Source of the DNA: Nitrosomonas sp.
GTDB lineage: Bacteria; Pseudomonadota; Gammaproteobacteria; Burkholderiales; Nitrosomonadaceae
NCBI GenBank assembly: GCA_016721865.1
Contig: JADKHF010000001.1
Location: forward strand, 1 to 64,000
Direction of reading: 5' to 3'
Length of the DNA stretch: 64,000 bases
In this document: positions 9,528 through 19,338 of the stretch, in pieces
Position numbering within the stretch: position 1 is the first letter of the stretch
How the letters are laid out: every line of letters begins with the position of its first letter
Notes under the pieces: generated by a model
What the model was told of the DNA's origin: nothing
Database searches by the model: none
What the model saw: only the letters and a program-made list of their open reading frames with translations
Program-made: the position numbers and the translations under genes

Positions 9528-11003
9528 GCTGTGTTCACATGCAAGTTGAGTAAACGATGCAGATGTGCAGTATCCAGATATTGATCAACGCAATCCGCTA
9601 AACGATTAATTTGAGCATCACGTATTGCATGGTAATCAGGCGCACTGCTTTGATCATCCAATCCGGCCCAGGCTAATAATCCGCTACGAGCTGGATTAGA
9701 TTCAAAAATGCCATGCAGATAGGTTCCCAGTATTAATCTATCGTCACTGATTGCACCATCGTCACCATGCATCAGATGAACGGCAGGCTGATAGTGCGTT
9801 AGATAAGTGGTAATTCCTGCATGGATCTCATAACCCGCTACAGCTGTATCATTAAATGAAAGCATTCCCTGCGTGTTACGCAGCAGTTTATCAGGTGCTA
9901 AAGTTGTTTCCATATCAAAGAAAGAAAATCCTTGTGTGCTGCCAGCGGCGCCTTCAAGGCCGTTGGGATCATGAATAAGCTTTCCCAGCATTTGGAAACC
10001 GCCACAGATGCCTATCAATTTGCCGCCATAGCGTAAATGTCGACGGATCGCCAGCTCCCAACCTTGCTCGCGTAACCAATCCAGATCAGCGCGTACACTT
10101 TTGGAGCCCGGTAAAATGATCAAATCGGCAGGTGGGATTGTTTCACCGGGGCCGATAAATTGCAGATGTACTTGCGGGTGCAGGCGCAGCGGGTCGAAAT
10201 CGGTGTGGTTACTGATACGTGGAAGGGCCGGAATAATAATCCGTAAATATTCCTGTCCCGATGGTATTGCAAAATCAGAGGTGCGGGGCAAAGCATCTTC
10301 CGCTTCAAGATGTAAGCCCTGAAGATAAGGCAAGACACCCAATACCGGTTTGCCGGTGTATTGCTCCAGCCAATCCAGTCCGGATTTGAGCAGTGTCATA
10401 TCGCCGCGGAAGCGGTTGATAATAAAACCCTGGATGCGTGTTTGTTCACATTCCTTAATAACGCCAGTGTGCCCGCCAGATGCGCAAAAACACCGCCACG
10501 ATCAATATCGGCAATGAGAATAACTGGACAATCGACGGCCTCCGCGAAACCCATATTGGCAATATCGTTGGCGCGCAGATTAATTTCAGCCGGTGAGCCG
10601 GCACCTTCAACAATAATCTTGTCGTATTTTCCGATGAGTCGCGAATGCGATTCAAGCACCGCTTTGAGTGCTATGGATTTGTAATCATGAAATCCACAGG
10701 CATCCATGTTGGCAATTGCATGGCCGTGAATGATTACCTGCGCACATTTGTCGGTATTGGGTTTGAGTAATACTGGATTCATGTCGGTATGAGGTGCCAA
10801 TCCGGCGGCCAATGCTTGAACTGCTTGTGCACGACCGATTTCTCCGCCATCGGCAGTAACCACACTGTTCAATGCCATATTTTGCGGTTTAAACGGCGCA
10901 ACACTAACACCTGACGTGCCAGCCAGCGGCATAATGCGGTCACCAGCGTACTTTTCCCTGCATCCGAAGTGGTGCCCTGGATCATCAATGTTTGTGTGTT
11001 CAT
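9524..11003 (-). pseudogene. cobQ: Cobyric acid synthase, two frameshifts
   Basis: Glutamine-dependent amidation of adenosylcobyrinic acid a,c-diamide. Three pieces in three frames make a near full-length protein. Piece one, from the ATG at 11003, has the P-loop region LMIQGTTSDAGKSTLV. Piece two has APFKPQNMALNS, VLLKPNTD and VEGAGSPAEINLR. Piece three has the glutamine amidotransferase domain with the nucleophile cysteine in GGKLIGICGGFQMLG and the histidine in GTYLHGIFE. The shifts lie near 10906-10913 (one base missing in CAGGTGTT) and near 10453-10458. Each is a one-base change, so decay and sequence error are both possible. Confidence 0.88.
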
Positions 11004-11007
11004 GATG

Positions 11008-11613
11008 TTACAGATCAATGCCTTTCTGTGCCTGGATGCCGGAACGGAAAGCATGTTTGATGTCCGTCATTTCGGTGACAGTGTCTGCTGCTTCACACAG
11101 CGCATCGGGTGCACCGCGTCCGGTAATGACGACATGCTGCATGGGCGGGCGGTTCTTCAGATCACTCAGCACCGTGGGTAAATCAAGCCAGCCGAATTTG
11201 AGTGGATAGGTCAGTTCGTCAAGTATGATCAAATCGAGCGATGGGGCGCGCAACATTTGCTGTACTATGGCCCAGCCGCGTTGCGCTGTTTCTGTATCGC
11301 GCTCCAGATTCTGCGTGTCCCAAGTGAATCCTTCACCCAGAACATGCCAGATAACATTTTCCTGTTTGCGGAAAAAGGCTTCTTCGCCCGTATCCGAACG
11401 TCCTTTGATAAATTGCGCTACTCCGACATGCATGCCATGGCCCAATGCCCGTGCAATCATGCCAAATGCTGAGCTGGATTTGCCTTTGCCATTGCCGGTG
11501 TGAACCAATAATAAACCTTGTTCACGGCTAGCTCGTGCGATAGCTGCATCGACCACCACTTTTTTTCGCTGCATTCGCGTGCGGTGGCGTTCAGAACGCT
11601 CGGAATCAACCAT
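11008..11613 (-). CDS. cobO: Cob(I)alamin adenosyltransferase, CobA/CobO/BtuR type
   Basis: Transfers the adenosyl group of ATP to the cobalt of cob(I)alamin or cobinamide. The 201-residue protein has the P-loop VHTGNGKGKSSSAFGM near residue 38, QFIKGRSDTGEE near 69, the LDLIILDELTYPLKFGW box near 125, and VVITGRGAPDAL near 158. An N-terminal ERHRTRMQRKK leader is typical of proteobacterial members. It is intact and ends 4 bases before the cobQ start. Confidence 0.95.
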   Translation of the reverse strand: MVDSERSERHRTRMQRKKVVVDAAIARASREQGLLLVHTGNGKGKSSSAFGMIARALGHGMHVGVAQFIKGRSDTGEEAFFRKQENVIWHVLGEGFTWDTQNLERDTETAQRGWAIVQQMLRAPSLDLIILDELTYPLKFGWLDLPTVLSDLKNRPPMQHVVITGRGAPDALCEAADTVTEMTDIKHAFRSGIQAQKGIDL

Positions 11614-11617
11614 GCTG

Positions 11618-12199
11618 CTATCCCGTCGTGGTGTTGCGTGGACTGAATTGCTGAATAATCAAAGTGAATAGCGTATGTATCACCACAGCGATGCCCAAAT
11701 AAAAAACGAATGTCTCGATATAAAGCGGGAAATATTTGATCAGTTGTTCGCCGAATTCGCTAAAGGACGTTTCTGCAATGCGGCCGGAGAAGAAGTAAAA
11801 TCCGCCGCTGGAAAATAATTCGCACAAAACCAAACCCGTCATGACACTGAGAGAAAGCGGCATCACGGTATGCCATGAGAATTGGTGGCGTTTGGCATAC
11901 CAACGGCCAGCCAGCCATAACGAGGCATAAGCAGGTAGCAGGAATACATAAGCCGGTGTGATGCAGAAATCACTGACGCCACCCCAAGTGTAAGCTGCAA
12001 AGTCCAGCCACCAGCTCAATACAAAGAAACCCAGCAATGGCCATGCTGAACGCAGATACACGCCAGCCAGGAAAAAAATTGCCCAGGAGGCATCCGCCAG
12101 GTTATGTATCGAGGCGAAGTGATGGCTGCGTGTCAGAATCATCAATGACACAAGCAACAATCCGATAGCCATTTGATTGCGGGTGGATAAAGTTAACAT
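11618..12199 (-). CDS. Membrane protein of the cobalamin operon, function unknown
   Basis: A 193-residue hydrophobic protein with about five or six membrane helices: GLLLVSLMILTR, ADASWAIFFLAGVYL, AWPLLGFFVLSWWLDFAAY, CITPAYVFLLPAYASLWL, a pair around TVMPLSLSVMTGLVLCELF, and a C-terminal FYLGIAVVIHTLF. AAGGAG sits 6-7 bases before the chosen ATG at 12199; an in-frame upstream ATG would overlap btuB and lacks such a site. Its place between the outer-membrane receptor gene and cobO, under the same riboswitch, suggests a role in uptake of cobalamin or a precursor across the inner membrane, or in cobalt supply. That role is inferred from position only; no family motif is recognised with certainty. 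Confidence 0.75.
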   Translation of the reverse strand: MLTLSTRNQMAIGLLLVSLMILTRSHHFASIHNLADASWAIFFLAGVYLRSAWPLLGFFVLSWWLDFAAYTWGGVSDFCITPAYVFLLPAYASLWLAGRWYAKRHQFSWHTVMPLSLSVMTGLVLCELFSSGGFYFFSGRIAETSFSEFGEQLIKYFPLYIETFVFYLGIAVVIHTLFTLIIQQFSPRNTTTG

Positions 12200-12212
12200 A
12201 TTTAACTCCTTG

Positions 12213-13696
12213 TTAAGGTTGATAACGTACCATGGCAAAGAAATTTCGCCCTGGTTGATTGAAGAATGCAGCTGTTTGATAGTGCTCATTAAATAAATTT
12301 TCAATACGCCCCTGCAGGCGCCAATTTTTATTCAGGATATATTCAGCACGCAGATCAAATTTGACGTAACCGTTCAGCTTACGGGAGTTAGCCAGATCAT
12401 CATAGCGTTCGCCTTCGACCAGAAGCATGGCGCCCAATTTATAATATTGACCAAACTGACGATCCGCATCCAGCCGAAATGATTGTTCGGCGCGCCGTGG
12501 CAGTATATTACCGCGATCTGGCCCGGATGAGCGATTTATAGGATCAAGTAGCGTCAGATTAGTATTGAATTGCCAGCCTTTAATCTGTGCACTTAGAACT
12601 CCCTCAAGGCCGCGGATACGTGCCTTATCAATATTAGCAGGTGCAAAGATGCTGGAATCATATGCAATCAGTTGATCTATGTGGGTTTCATAGGCGTTCA
12701 ACGACCAATTCCCCCAATCAGTCTTGCCGCGTGTGCCCAACTCATAACTGCGTGAATCTTCCGGGCGCAAATTAGGGTTGCTAAAGCCCGGGAAATACAA
12801 TTCATTGAATGTCGGCGCTTTAAAGGCGCTACCGAAGTTGGCGAGCAGGCGAATATTTTCCAGTAATTGGATAGCTCCAACCAATCCCGCCGGTTACCCG
12901 GCTGCCAAATTGTTGATTATCGTCGTGACGCAGAGATTGCTGGAATTCAAGTTTGCCCAAAGTTGCCTGGTGTTGCGCAAAAACGCCCCAGTTATTACGC
13001 GAATGCACGGTAAAAGCCTCGTTACTTTTGACATGGTCTTTCTGATAATCCATACCAATGGTCAATAAGTGATTGGGAGTCACGGTAAAGTCATTCAGTA
13101 CGGAAATCGTATCGCGTATGGTATTAAACCGGCTTGCAAAGGTAGCACCCAGATAATTATCTGAATCATCCCGGCTGCGGCCACCAATCAGATTAATACG
13201 CCAGAAATCTAGCGGAGAATATCGCGCTGTACCACCCAAAACCTGCTGTGCCAATACGACTTTATTAGGAGAAATGAAATTGGGGGCAGGATCACTTGCG
13301 TCAAATTGAGTTTTGCCAGCCGAATGCAAAAAACTTCCATCGATTTCTAGTCCGTTCTGGAAACGATAACCTGCACGAATGGAACCCGCCACATTACGAT
13401 AACCGTCTCGATCAGGATCAGGGTTACTTGAGAAACAACCCGCACTATCCCCCACTATTGGAAATACTTACCCCAGGCACACCACGCAACAAATCCTGAA
13501 TCGATCGCGCCTGCTGACGTTCAATATCCTTGCGCGTAATCACTGTCACCGAAGCCAGTGAAGCATCGGCAGTCTGCGCCGTACGCGTTGCCGTGACAAT
13601 AACGGGTTTCTCCTGATGATCCGCATTGGCTGCAAACACATTCGTAGTTGCGCCAAGCCATATCACAGCCATCGCCGGTAAACGGCGTTTTTGCAT
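12213..13696 (-). pseudogene. btuB: TonB-dependent cobalamin receptor, internal deletion and frameshift
   Basis: Outer-membrane receptor for B12. AAGGAA precedes the ATG at 13696, followed by a signal peptide (MQKRRLPAMAVIWLGATTNVFA). The TonB-box/plug start VIVTATRTAQTADASLASVTV and LRGVPGVSISNSGG are present. The sequence then jumps at about 13445-13455 straight to DRDGYRNVAGSIRAGYRF, deep in the barrel. About 350 bases encoding most of the plug are absent, and the frame changes at the junction. A second single-base shift lies near 12862. The C-terminus is normal (ENLFNEHYQTAAFF, ending in an aromatic strand). The riboswitch upstream confirms its identity. The receptor cannot work as written. 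Confidence 0.85.
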
Positions 13697-13849
13697 GATC
13701 TGATTCCTTCGCGCCCACCCGCGCGTTGATAAATTCAATAGATAAGGAATGCAGAAGGGAGATTTGGAATGGACAAACGAACCAGCCTGGAAAAAAGCTG
13801 GTCAAAATGCCACTGATTGCCCTCCGCAATTCCGTAGTAAAGTTCACTT

Positions 13850-14040
13850 CGGGCCGGTCTCCGGACTCATGAGCGGAATAAATCCCAGATCTGCGCCTTC
13901 CCGTGTTGCTACACAGTGGCATGATGCAGATTGTTAACTCAATTACCGTTGCGGGGGCAGTGCTGGCATTGCCTGAATTCAATCAGAGCGCACCAGCTTC
14001 CCGTTTAACCTTCAGGAAGGAAAACCTGAAGGCACCTGAA
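13850..14040 (-). promoter_or_regulatory. Cobalamin riboswitch upstream of the btuB-cob operon
   Basis: Read on the minus strand, the segment contains the ordered conserved blocks of the B12 aptamer: GGTGCC with a following helix, AAACGGGAAGCTGGTG, CCAGCACTGCCCCCGCAACGG (14000 down to about 13950), the B12 box GCCACTGTG (around 13915), CGGGAAGGCG, and CATGAGTCCGGAGACCGGCC at the end. Order and spacing match the RNA family well. It ends about 150 bases before the btuB ATG and should repress btuB and the downstream cob genes when adenosylcobalamin is plentiful. Confidence 0.95.
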
Positions 14041-14234
14041 GCAAGTGTGGCGCAGACTACATAAATGGGAGTTGGGTGTCAAGTTTTTTTAGGATGCTGG
14101 CGACGATAGGGTGTTAGCGTCAATATGGTTGACGACGAGGTCGTTCCCTGTTACGTTCAGCAGAGTAGTGAGAAATGGCGTTTTTTCAATATGATGCCCC
14201 GGTTCATTTGTGTTTACCTTTAAAGGGCGCTCCT

Positions 14235-16058
14235 AGCTTGCGGTCATCCGTGCACGCTTTTCCGACACATCAGCATCACCCCCGCAATCTGGTCAGACGC
14301 TGCCATGCACGCCTGGTTCGATCCCAATATTCCGTTCAGCCTGGCGCACTATTGGACGCGTACATCGTTTGGTGGCGCGGATATGCGTTATAACCTTTTT
14401 CCATCCGTTGTGGTGAACGACAACCGTGCCGATACTTCACTCGGTGGTGACCAACGCGACCGTCTCGTGATAGGCCGTACTTGATGAGGGTGACCCGTGC
14501 GTTCGATCCTGACTGGGATCTCTTCGATCAGTTCCTGATTTGTTTCGCCCAACAAACAGACATGTTCGGCGGAGGCGCATTTCGGCTCAAAACGCGTCCG
14601 GGCAGCGATCGCGCTTGGATCACTGGTGCGGTCGTCGATATCATGAGTCCATTCGACAGCATTTGTCAGGAGGTCGGCCACGGCTTCGGGTTCGACCGAG
14701 ATGGGGGTTCTTGGCGAAGAATATGGTTGTCCTTATTCGGTCATGAAGCTCATCCGGTCAAGGTAGCTCGTTCGAACGACCAGTCGACAGCCGGTTGCCG
14801 ACCGGTACCATGGTTCCCGGGGCGTCGCCGTTCGGCGTGGCAACCAACGATCCCCAGCGGATCGTGGGGCCATACATCCCGTCTGTTCACTTCTATGTAG
14901 CAGGATTTGGTCCTTTCAAGCATCCCGATTCAGTCATCGAGGTGCCACAATCTTTTGCAACAAGCCCTTCGGCCTTCCGTCTCGATGCGCTGGACAAGGG
15001 TGTGGCCGCCTGGCCGCAACGGAAACGCGTGCTTGCCGTGCTGCCGCCGCTCGTACAGAACGGTGACCGCTTTTTCCTCGAACTCCGTCGGCGTGGCACA
15101 GAATATGACCAGGGCATTCAACCCGAAACAGGCGGTCAATCACCAGCGGCCATTACGATCTACTCCCACAATGCGACGACCGGCCGAATCAAGTACGAGG
15201 GGCGAATCGCACTCTCCGGTGCTCCAGGAGATCGTGATTTTCATTCCTTCCGCGGCTTTTTCACAGTTCGGATGAACACGGTCGATGCGGACTTCGGCAG
15301 TGTAGACCTCTGGTTGGTGGCGGTGACTACTGGAAGCACTTTGGAGTGACTTCGACGTGCCGCATGTCGACGAACAACCGCTTACTGTGTCGCCATGGAC
15401 TACTGCGCATGTTGCTCCGTGTTTTATCTGGCCTAAGGCCGATTACCAGTTCCGGTACCACCTCAATACAACAACAATCGTGATGATTGCGACTTCATAC
15501 GGATTCGAGGAACCGGGCTATACTTGGTTCGTTAACGATCAGTCCCTCATTGATAGAGGGAACATCACACTCGATATCCAAGTTCGTGAGGCTGATGCAG
15601 GGCAACTGCTGCCGGCTCAAACAAAGCCTGTGAATTTCAGTTTCCGAGTCGCGAACAACCGTTTGGAATTGGTGACCTCAGCGCCTTTTGCCGGCATGAA
15701 TATCTCTGTACGTGCATCCGCGAACGAGATATCGCATAGCGTGCTCCAAAACCTTTATCCGGAGCAAACAGTTTGGACATCAGTCGGGTTCGACAATCTC
15801 CGAATTGACTGGGATGCAAACTACGTAGCCGACTCCGCCAGGTGCTGGAAGAAGTTTCACGATATCAACGATAGATTCAGCGAGTCTACACACAGTGTCA
15901 TCCCACAGCCCGGCCCGGATCCCCGCTTCGAGCGCGTGACGGTCTTCGAGGTCTTGCAGCAACTTGTACAAACCAATCCAGCCGCAGCAAGCATCGCCAT
16001 TGATGAAGTCGCAAAACTCACCCGGTCGACCCGTCTCGAAGTCCTCAAGCGAATGTGA
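14235..16058 (+). pseudogene. Decayed secreted-metalloprotease-like gene
   Basis: Several plus-strand pieces in different frames join into one protein. They run from RARFSDTSASPPQSGQ, through HAWFDPNIPFSLAHYWTRTS and VTRAFDPDWDLFDQFLICF, to the zinc-site region CQEVGHGFGFD (about 14664-14700). Next come EYGCPYSVM in another frame, then RLPTGTMVPGASPFGVATND, and a 233-residue C-terminal piece (15357-16058) rich in beta-strand sequence ending in LEVLKRM. The zinc motif should read HExxH; here the first histidine is glutamine, so the site is dead even if the frames were repaired. GC content is visibly higher than in the flanking cob genes, suggesting transfer from another genome. The exact peptidase family is not identified. 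Confidence 0.65.
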
Positions 16059-16139
16059 AAAAAATCGATCCTTTCATCAACCTGACGTCACAACTCGATT
16101 CATGCGAAGGAAGTGTCTTGATGGCCTACTTTACTGCAG

Positions 16140-16210
16140 ATTTTTGTTTTGTGCCCTTGTGGTGTGCGCATTGCTTGTACTGAATTCGTGATTCTGTACC
16201 CTATCGTTTT
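16140..16210 (+). repeat. Dispersed repeat, copy C
   Basis: The segment from TTTTTGTTTTGTGCCCTTGT to GATTCTGTACC resembles the right-hand part of two longer copies at 47497-47612 and 48683-48800. All share a T-run, (G)CCCTTGTNGTGTG, a GGATT/GAATTCGTGATNCTG block and a following C-rich stretch. It sits between the decayed metalloprotease and the converging flavocytochrome gene. The 153 bases between these genes hold nothing else recognisable. Confidence 0.6.
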
Positions 16211-16211
16211 G

Positions 16212-17462
16212 TTAACGGAAATCGAATTGTTCAAAATGAATTTGTTGCCCGGGCATGTCATGTTCCCGTAGCCACTTGGTAACCTTAGCCATGAATGGCG
16301 GTGGGCCGCACAGATACACTTGTTTCTTATTGAGATTATCAATGTTCTCCAACCACGTGAATAAAAGTGTTAAATCATTCGTCATCGATAAAGAATGAAA
16401 ACATAGGAGCGCTTGGTTGGTTGCAAACCTCTGCAGTTCTTCTTCGTAAGGAACGCTCTCACTTTCACGATGAACATAAAACATCTCGGTGTGCTGCGTG
16501 AGTGATTGACTTCGCAGCAATGCTAGAAAAGGGGTTAGGCCAACACCAGCAGCGATCCATACTTCTGGCGCGATTGGACGATCAAGTAGAAAGTTACCAT
16601 AAGGTCCTTGCAAGCGAACAGCAACACCCGGTTCAAGTGACTGTATATGCTGCGTACAATCTCCCAATGCCTTAATACTCAACGTCAGACTACCATCTTT
16701 TGCGATATGACTTACGGTATACGGATGAAAATCACCACAACCCTGAAAATGTGGCCCTTCAAAAAAAGCCGCACTTACAAACTGGCTGGGTGCAATCGAT
16801 ATGGGTCTTGCCAACGGCCGTAAATTTACCTCAGTGATGTCTTCCGCTGGATGATCGACTGCGCTGACCTCATAAGGACGAGCGCCAATACCTCGATCAG
16901 CACGCAATAATCGCCATCCAACGGATATTGCCGCAGAAAGCAAAGCCGCTGTTAGGCTGATGGAGAATCCGCTCACTGACCAAATATGTCCCAAACCTAA
17001 TGCTATCGCTATGACCAATAACATATGAAAGCGCCGCCACATACCATAAGGCAGATGTAGAACAAAGGTTGCTGCCATGCCAAGCGTAAAAATGATTAAT
17101 GCCAACCAGCCCAAGATATTAATCGATTGCGGATTAAGTGGGGATAAATATTCCCATGCAATATCGGGATCCAATGGCAAGTAATGACCGGCTAGCAATA
17201 AAGGATGCGCTAGTAACAATACAAAACCTAGCACACCCATTCCATGGTGCCATCGGTACATCTGTTGCAGGCCCCCAAACCAAGATGCCCAATATGGATC
17301 TCGAATCATTAACAGCAAACTCGCTGCAATCAATCCAGTTCCTAGCCAACCCGACAAGAGACTAAATCCGAGTACATTCAATGACAATGAAGAAATGACC
17401 GTTAATGCTGGTAGCAAGGCAATGAAGATAACCAAAATAACCGATACTGCAATTGATCTCAT
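16212..17462 (-). CDS. Ferric-reductase-like flavocytochrome b
   Basis: Membrane haem-b protein with a cytoplasmic FAD/NAD(P)H reductase domain, in the ferric reductase/NADPH oxidase superfamily. Residues 1-190 hold about six helices with haem-ligand-type histidines in QMYRWHHGMGVLGFVLLLAHP and in WRRFHMLLVIAIALGLGHIW. The reductase part has an FAD-binding-type HPYTVS motif near 250, GPYGNFLLD near 293, the NAD(P)H site AAGVGLTPFLALLRS near 308, and CGPPPFM near 385. The 416-residue length is normal and the gene is intact. The electron acceptor cannot be told; the neighbouring DsrE and peroxidase genes suggest redox or sulfur stress rather than iron uptake. Confidence 0.85.
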   Translation of the reverse strand: MRSIAVSVILVIFIALLPALTVISSLSLNVLGFSLLSGWLGTGLIAASLLLMIRDPYWASWFGGLQQMYRWHHGMGVLGFVLLLAHPLLLAGHYLPLDPDIAWEYLSPLNPQSINILGWLALIIFTLGMAATFVLHLPYGMWRRFHMLLVIAIALGLGHIWSVSGFSISLTAALLSAAISVGWRLLRADRGIGARPYEVSAVDHPAEDITEVNLRPLARPISIAPSQFVSAAFFEGPHFQGCGDFHPYTVSHIAKDGSLTLSIKALGDCTQHIQSLEPGVAVRLQGPYGNFLLDRPIAPEVWIAAGVGLTPFLALLRSQSLTQHTEMFYVHRESESVPYEEELQRFATNQALLCFHSLSMTNDLTLLFTWLENIDNLNKKQVYLCGPPPFMAKVTKWLREHDMPGQQIHFEQFDFR

Positions 17463-17617
17463 AACAAATATACTATTCTCGTTTCATCTGTTCGGAGATT
17501 TGTTTCTTGATAAGGTTCTAACAGAAAATCTGAGTTAAGTTCAACTGAATATCGGATCAAAGATAATGACAAATGCACCGAACATAGACAATCTGGCGAT
17601 TAAGAATGTGGAGCGCA

Positions 17618-17971
17618 TTAAAAACTGATGAATTTCGCATCCGGACGGGATACATCTTGATGCAGATCGTTCATTCCTCCAAATACAGCATTTTTCACCA
17701 GCATATCTTCTCTGATGGAACGCGCCTCAGCACAAGGTTTGCACACGAGAACCTTAGCATTCGGATTGGAAAATACTTCAGCAAATTTTGAAGGGGGACC
17801 GAAAGGAATCATTTTCTGATGGGTTCCTTCAATAGCAATAGTTACAGCATCATGAAAAAGCATGATCATTACCGTATCTCCCGCTTGTAGGGCAGAGGCG
17901 GCAAATATGAACGGTAGCGCAGCCCGCGTGATATCGGTTGGGCCCCAAGTCGTAGAAATAACGTAATGCAT
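17618..17971 (-). CDS. DsrE-family sulfur-relay-like protein
   Basis: A 117-residue cytoplasmic protein with the DsrE/DsrF fold pattern: an N-terminal strand (MHYVISTTWGPTD), AASALQAGDTVMIMLFHDAV, and a conserved-position cysteine pair in VLVCKPCAEARSI near residue 78 that could carry persulfide. GAGGAG precedes the ATG at 17971. It is complete. Its place beside the persulfide-dioxygenase-like hydrolase and YeeE transporters supports a role in handling reactive sulfur. A substrate cannot be assigned. Confidence 0.85.
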   Translation of the reverse strand: MHYVISTTWGPTDITRAALPFIFAASALQAGDTVMIMLFHDAVTIAIEGTHQKMIPFGPPSKFAEVFSNPNAKVLVCKPCAEARSIREDMLVKNAVFGGMNDLHQDVSRPDAKFISF

Positions 17972-18020
17972 TTAAACTCCTCATGCCGGGGGTATACACC
18001 CCCAGCTATATTTTTTAAGT

Positions 18021-19072
18021 TTATTCCTTATTTTTACTCGCTAAGGAACCCAGAAACGCTTTTACATCATCAACAAATCCAGGGCCGATTTGCCGACCAA
18101 GTTGATGTTTTGCCATTAATCGAATCCTTCATCGAGTGTTTCCAACGGAGCCATCATGGAAATAAGGACCTGTTTTGGTGATATTTCTAAGACTCGGCAC
18201 TTTAAACACTTTCTTGTCAGTTTCAATCCCGGTTATTTCAAATCGTCCCATATCCTTTGTTTCATAGGGTTCAACAACACCTATTTTTTTGTATGAATTC
18301 CCACCAATCACTACTCCATTGTGACAAGTAGCGCATCCCATATGAACAAATTTTGTCAGACCTCTTTTCTCACTATCGTTCAAAGCGTTCTCGTCGCCTT
18401 TGAGATAGTCATCAAATCGGGAAGGGGTTAACAGTGTGCGTTCAAAAGCACCGATTGCTTTACCAATATTTTTGTATTGGAATGGATCTTTCTCACCCTT
18501 GAAAGCTTCTGCAAAGAGTGCCTTATATTCCTCTATTTTTTTAATTTATCGACGACAGCAGCTTCATTGGGCATACCCATTTCGATGGGATTCAAAATGG
18601 GACCAAGTGCTTGCTCTTCCACATCTTTTGCCCGTCCATCCCAGAATTGTGCGATATGCAGCGCCGCATTCATCGTGGTTGGCGAATTTCTACCGCCGCG
18701 TTTTCCTTCGTGGCCTGGTGATGTGGGTTGACTGTCTACACCAAAATTATCCAGTCGATGACAAGAATTGCAGGAAATCTGATCATTGATAGAAAGCCGG
18801 GGATCCAGATATAGCTTTTTGCCAAGCTTGATCAAAGCTGCATTCTTTTTCTCATCAATAATTGATGCAGGTAATGGTTCAAAAAATTGTTTTAAGGTAT
18901 TTTTATCTAGTGTGTGGTGGCCACCATGCATGCCGCCCATTCCGCCGTGATGATCGCCATCGTGCATTCCGCCATGATGGTCAGTCTTCTTTGTGTCCTC
19001 TTGATGATCATGACCACTTTGAGCATAACTATAAGAACTGAGTATAAGCGTTAGGAATAAGAATACTTTCAT
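18021..19072 (-). pseudogene. Dihaem cytochrome c peroxidase (CcpA/MauG type), frameshifted
   Basis: Periplasmic dihaem enzyme that reduces peroxide or oxidises a partner. GGAGTAAAA precedes the ATG at 19072, followed by a signal peptide (MKVFLFLTLILSSYSYAQS). A histidine- and methionine-rich stretch follows (residues about 20-52: HDHQED, DHHGGMHDGDHH, GGMHGGHH). The first haem site is CNSCH with RNSPTTMNAALHIAQFWDGRA after it; the second is GCATCHNG. The frame breaks in an A-run at about 18533-18540, near 18140-18150, and once more near 18130, after which RQIGPGFVDDVKAFLGSL completes the protein. All three are one-base changes. Confidence 0.85.
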
Positions 19073-19338
19073 TTTTACTCCATTAATAATATTAATAGAC
19101 AGAGCATTTACCATTCACCATTCTTTTATATCACCAAATAAAAAATCTAGCTCTAAAAAGGATTAAAGGGAAAAAGCTTGTTAAATTCCCATTGCATCAA
19201 TTCCAGAATTACAGTTGGCAATTCCATTGTATTCCTAATTCGCATTTGTTTCTGGCAATATCCGGTAGATTCTTTTCACTTGATGCTGTTTGAAGTAGTG
19301 GCCATCCATGAGTTCGTTGTAACTACTTCTTGACCTTC
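19073..19338. other. Non-coding gap with one hairpin
   Basis: No gene is visible between the peroxidase gene and the hydrolase gene. An 8-bp perfect inverted repeat, GAAGTAGT at 19292-19299 and ACTACTTC at 19322-19329, could form a stem with a 22-base loop just after the hydrolase stop. No T-run follows on the minus strand, so it is not called a terminator. Confidence 0.4.

Noticed and set aside
14893..15143. Minus-strand frames in the GC-rich metalloprotease remnant
   Set aside because: Open frames are expected by chance in GC-rich DNA; the plus-strand pieces join into one protein and these do not.
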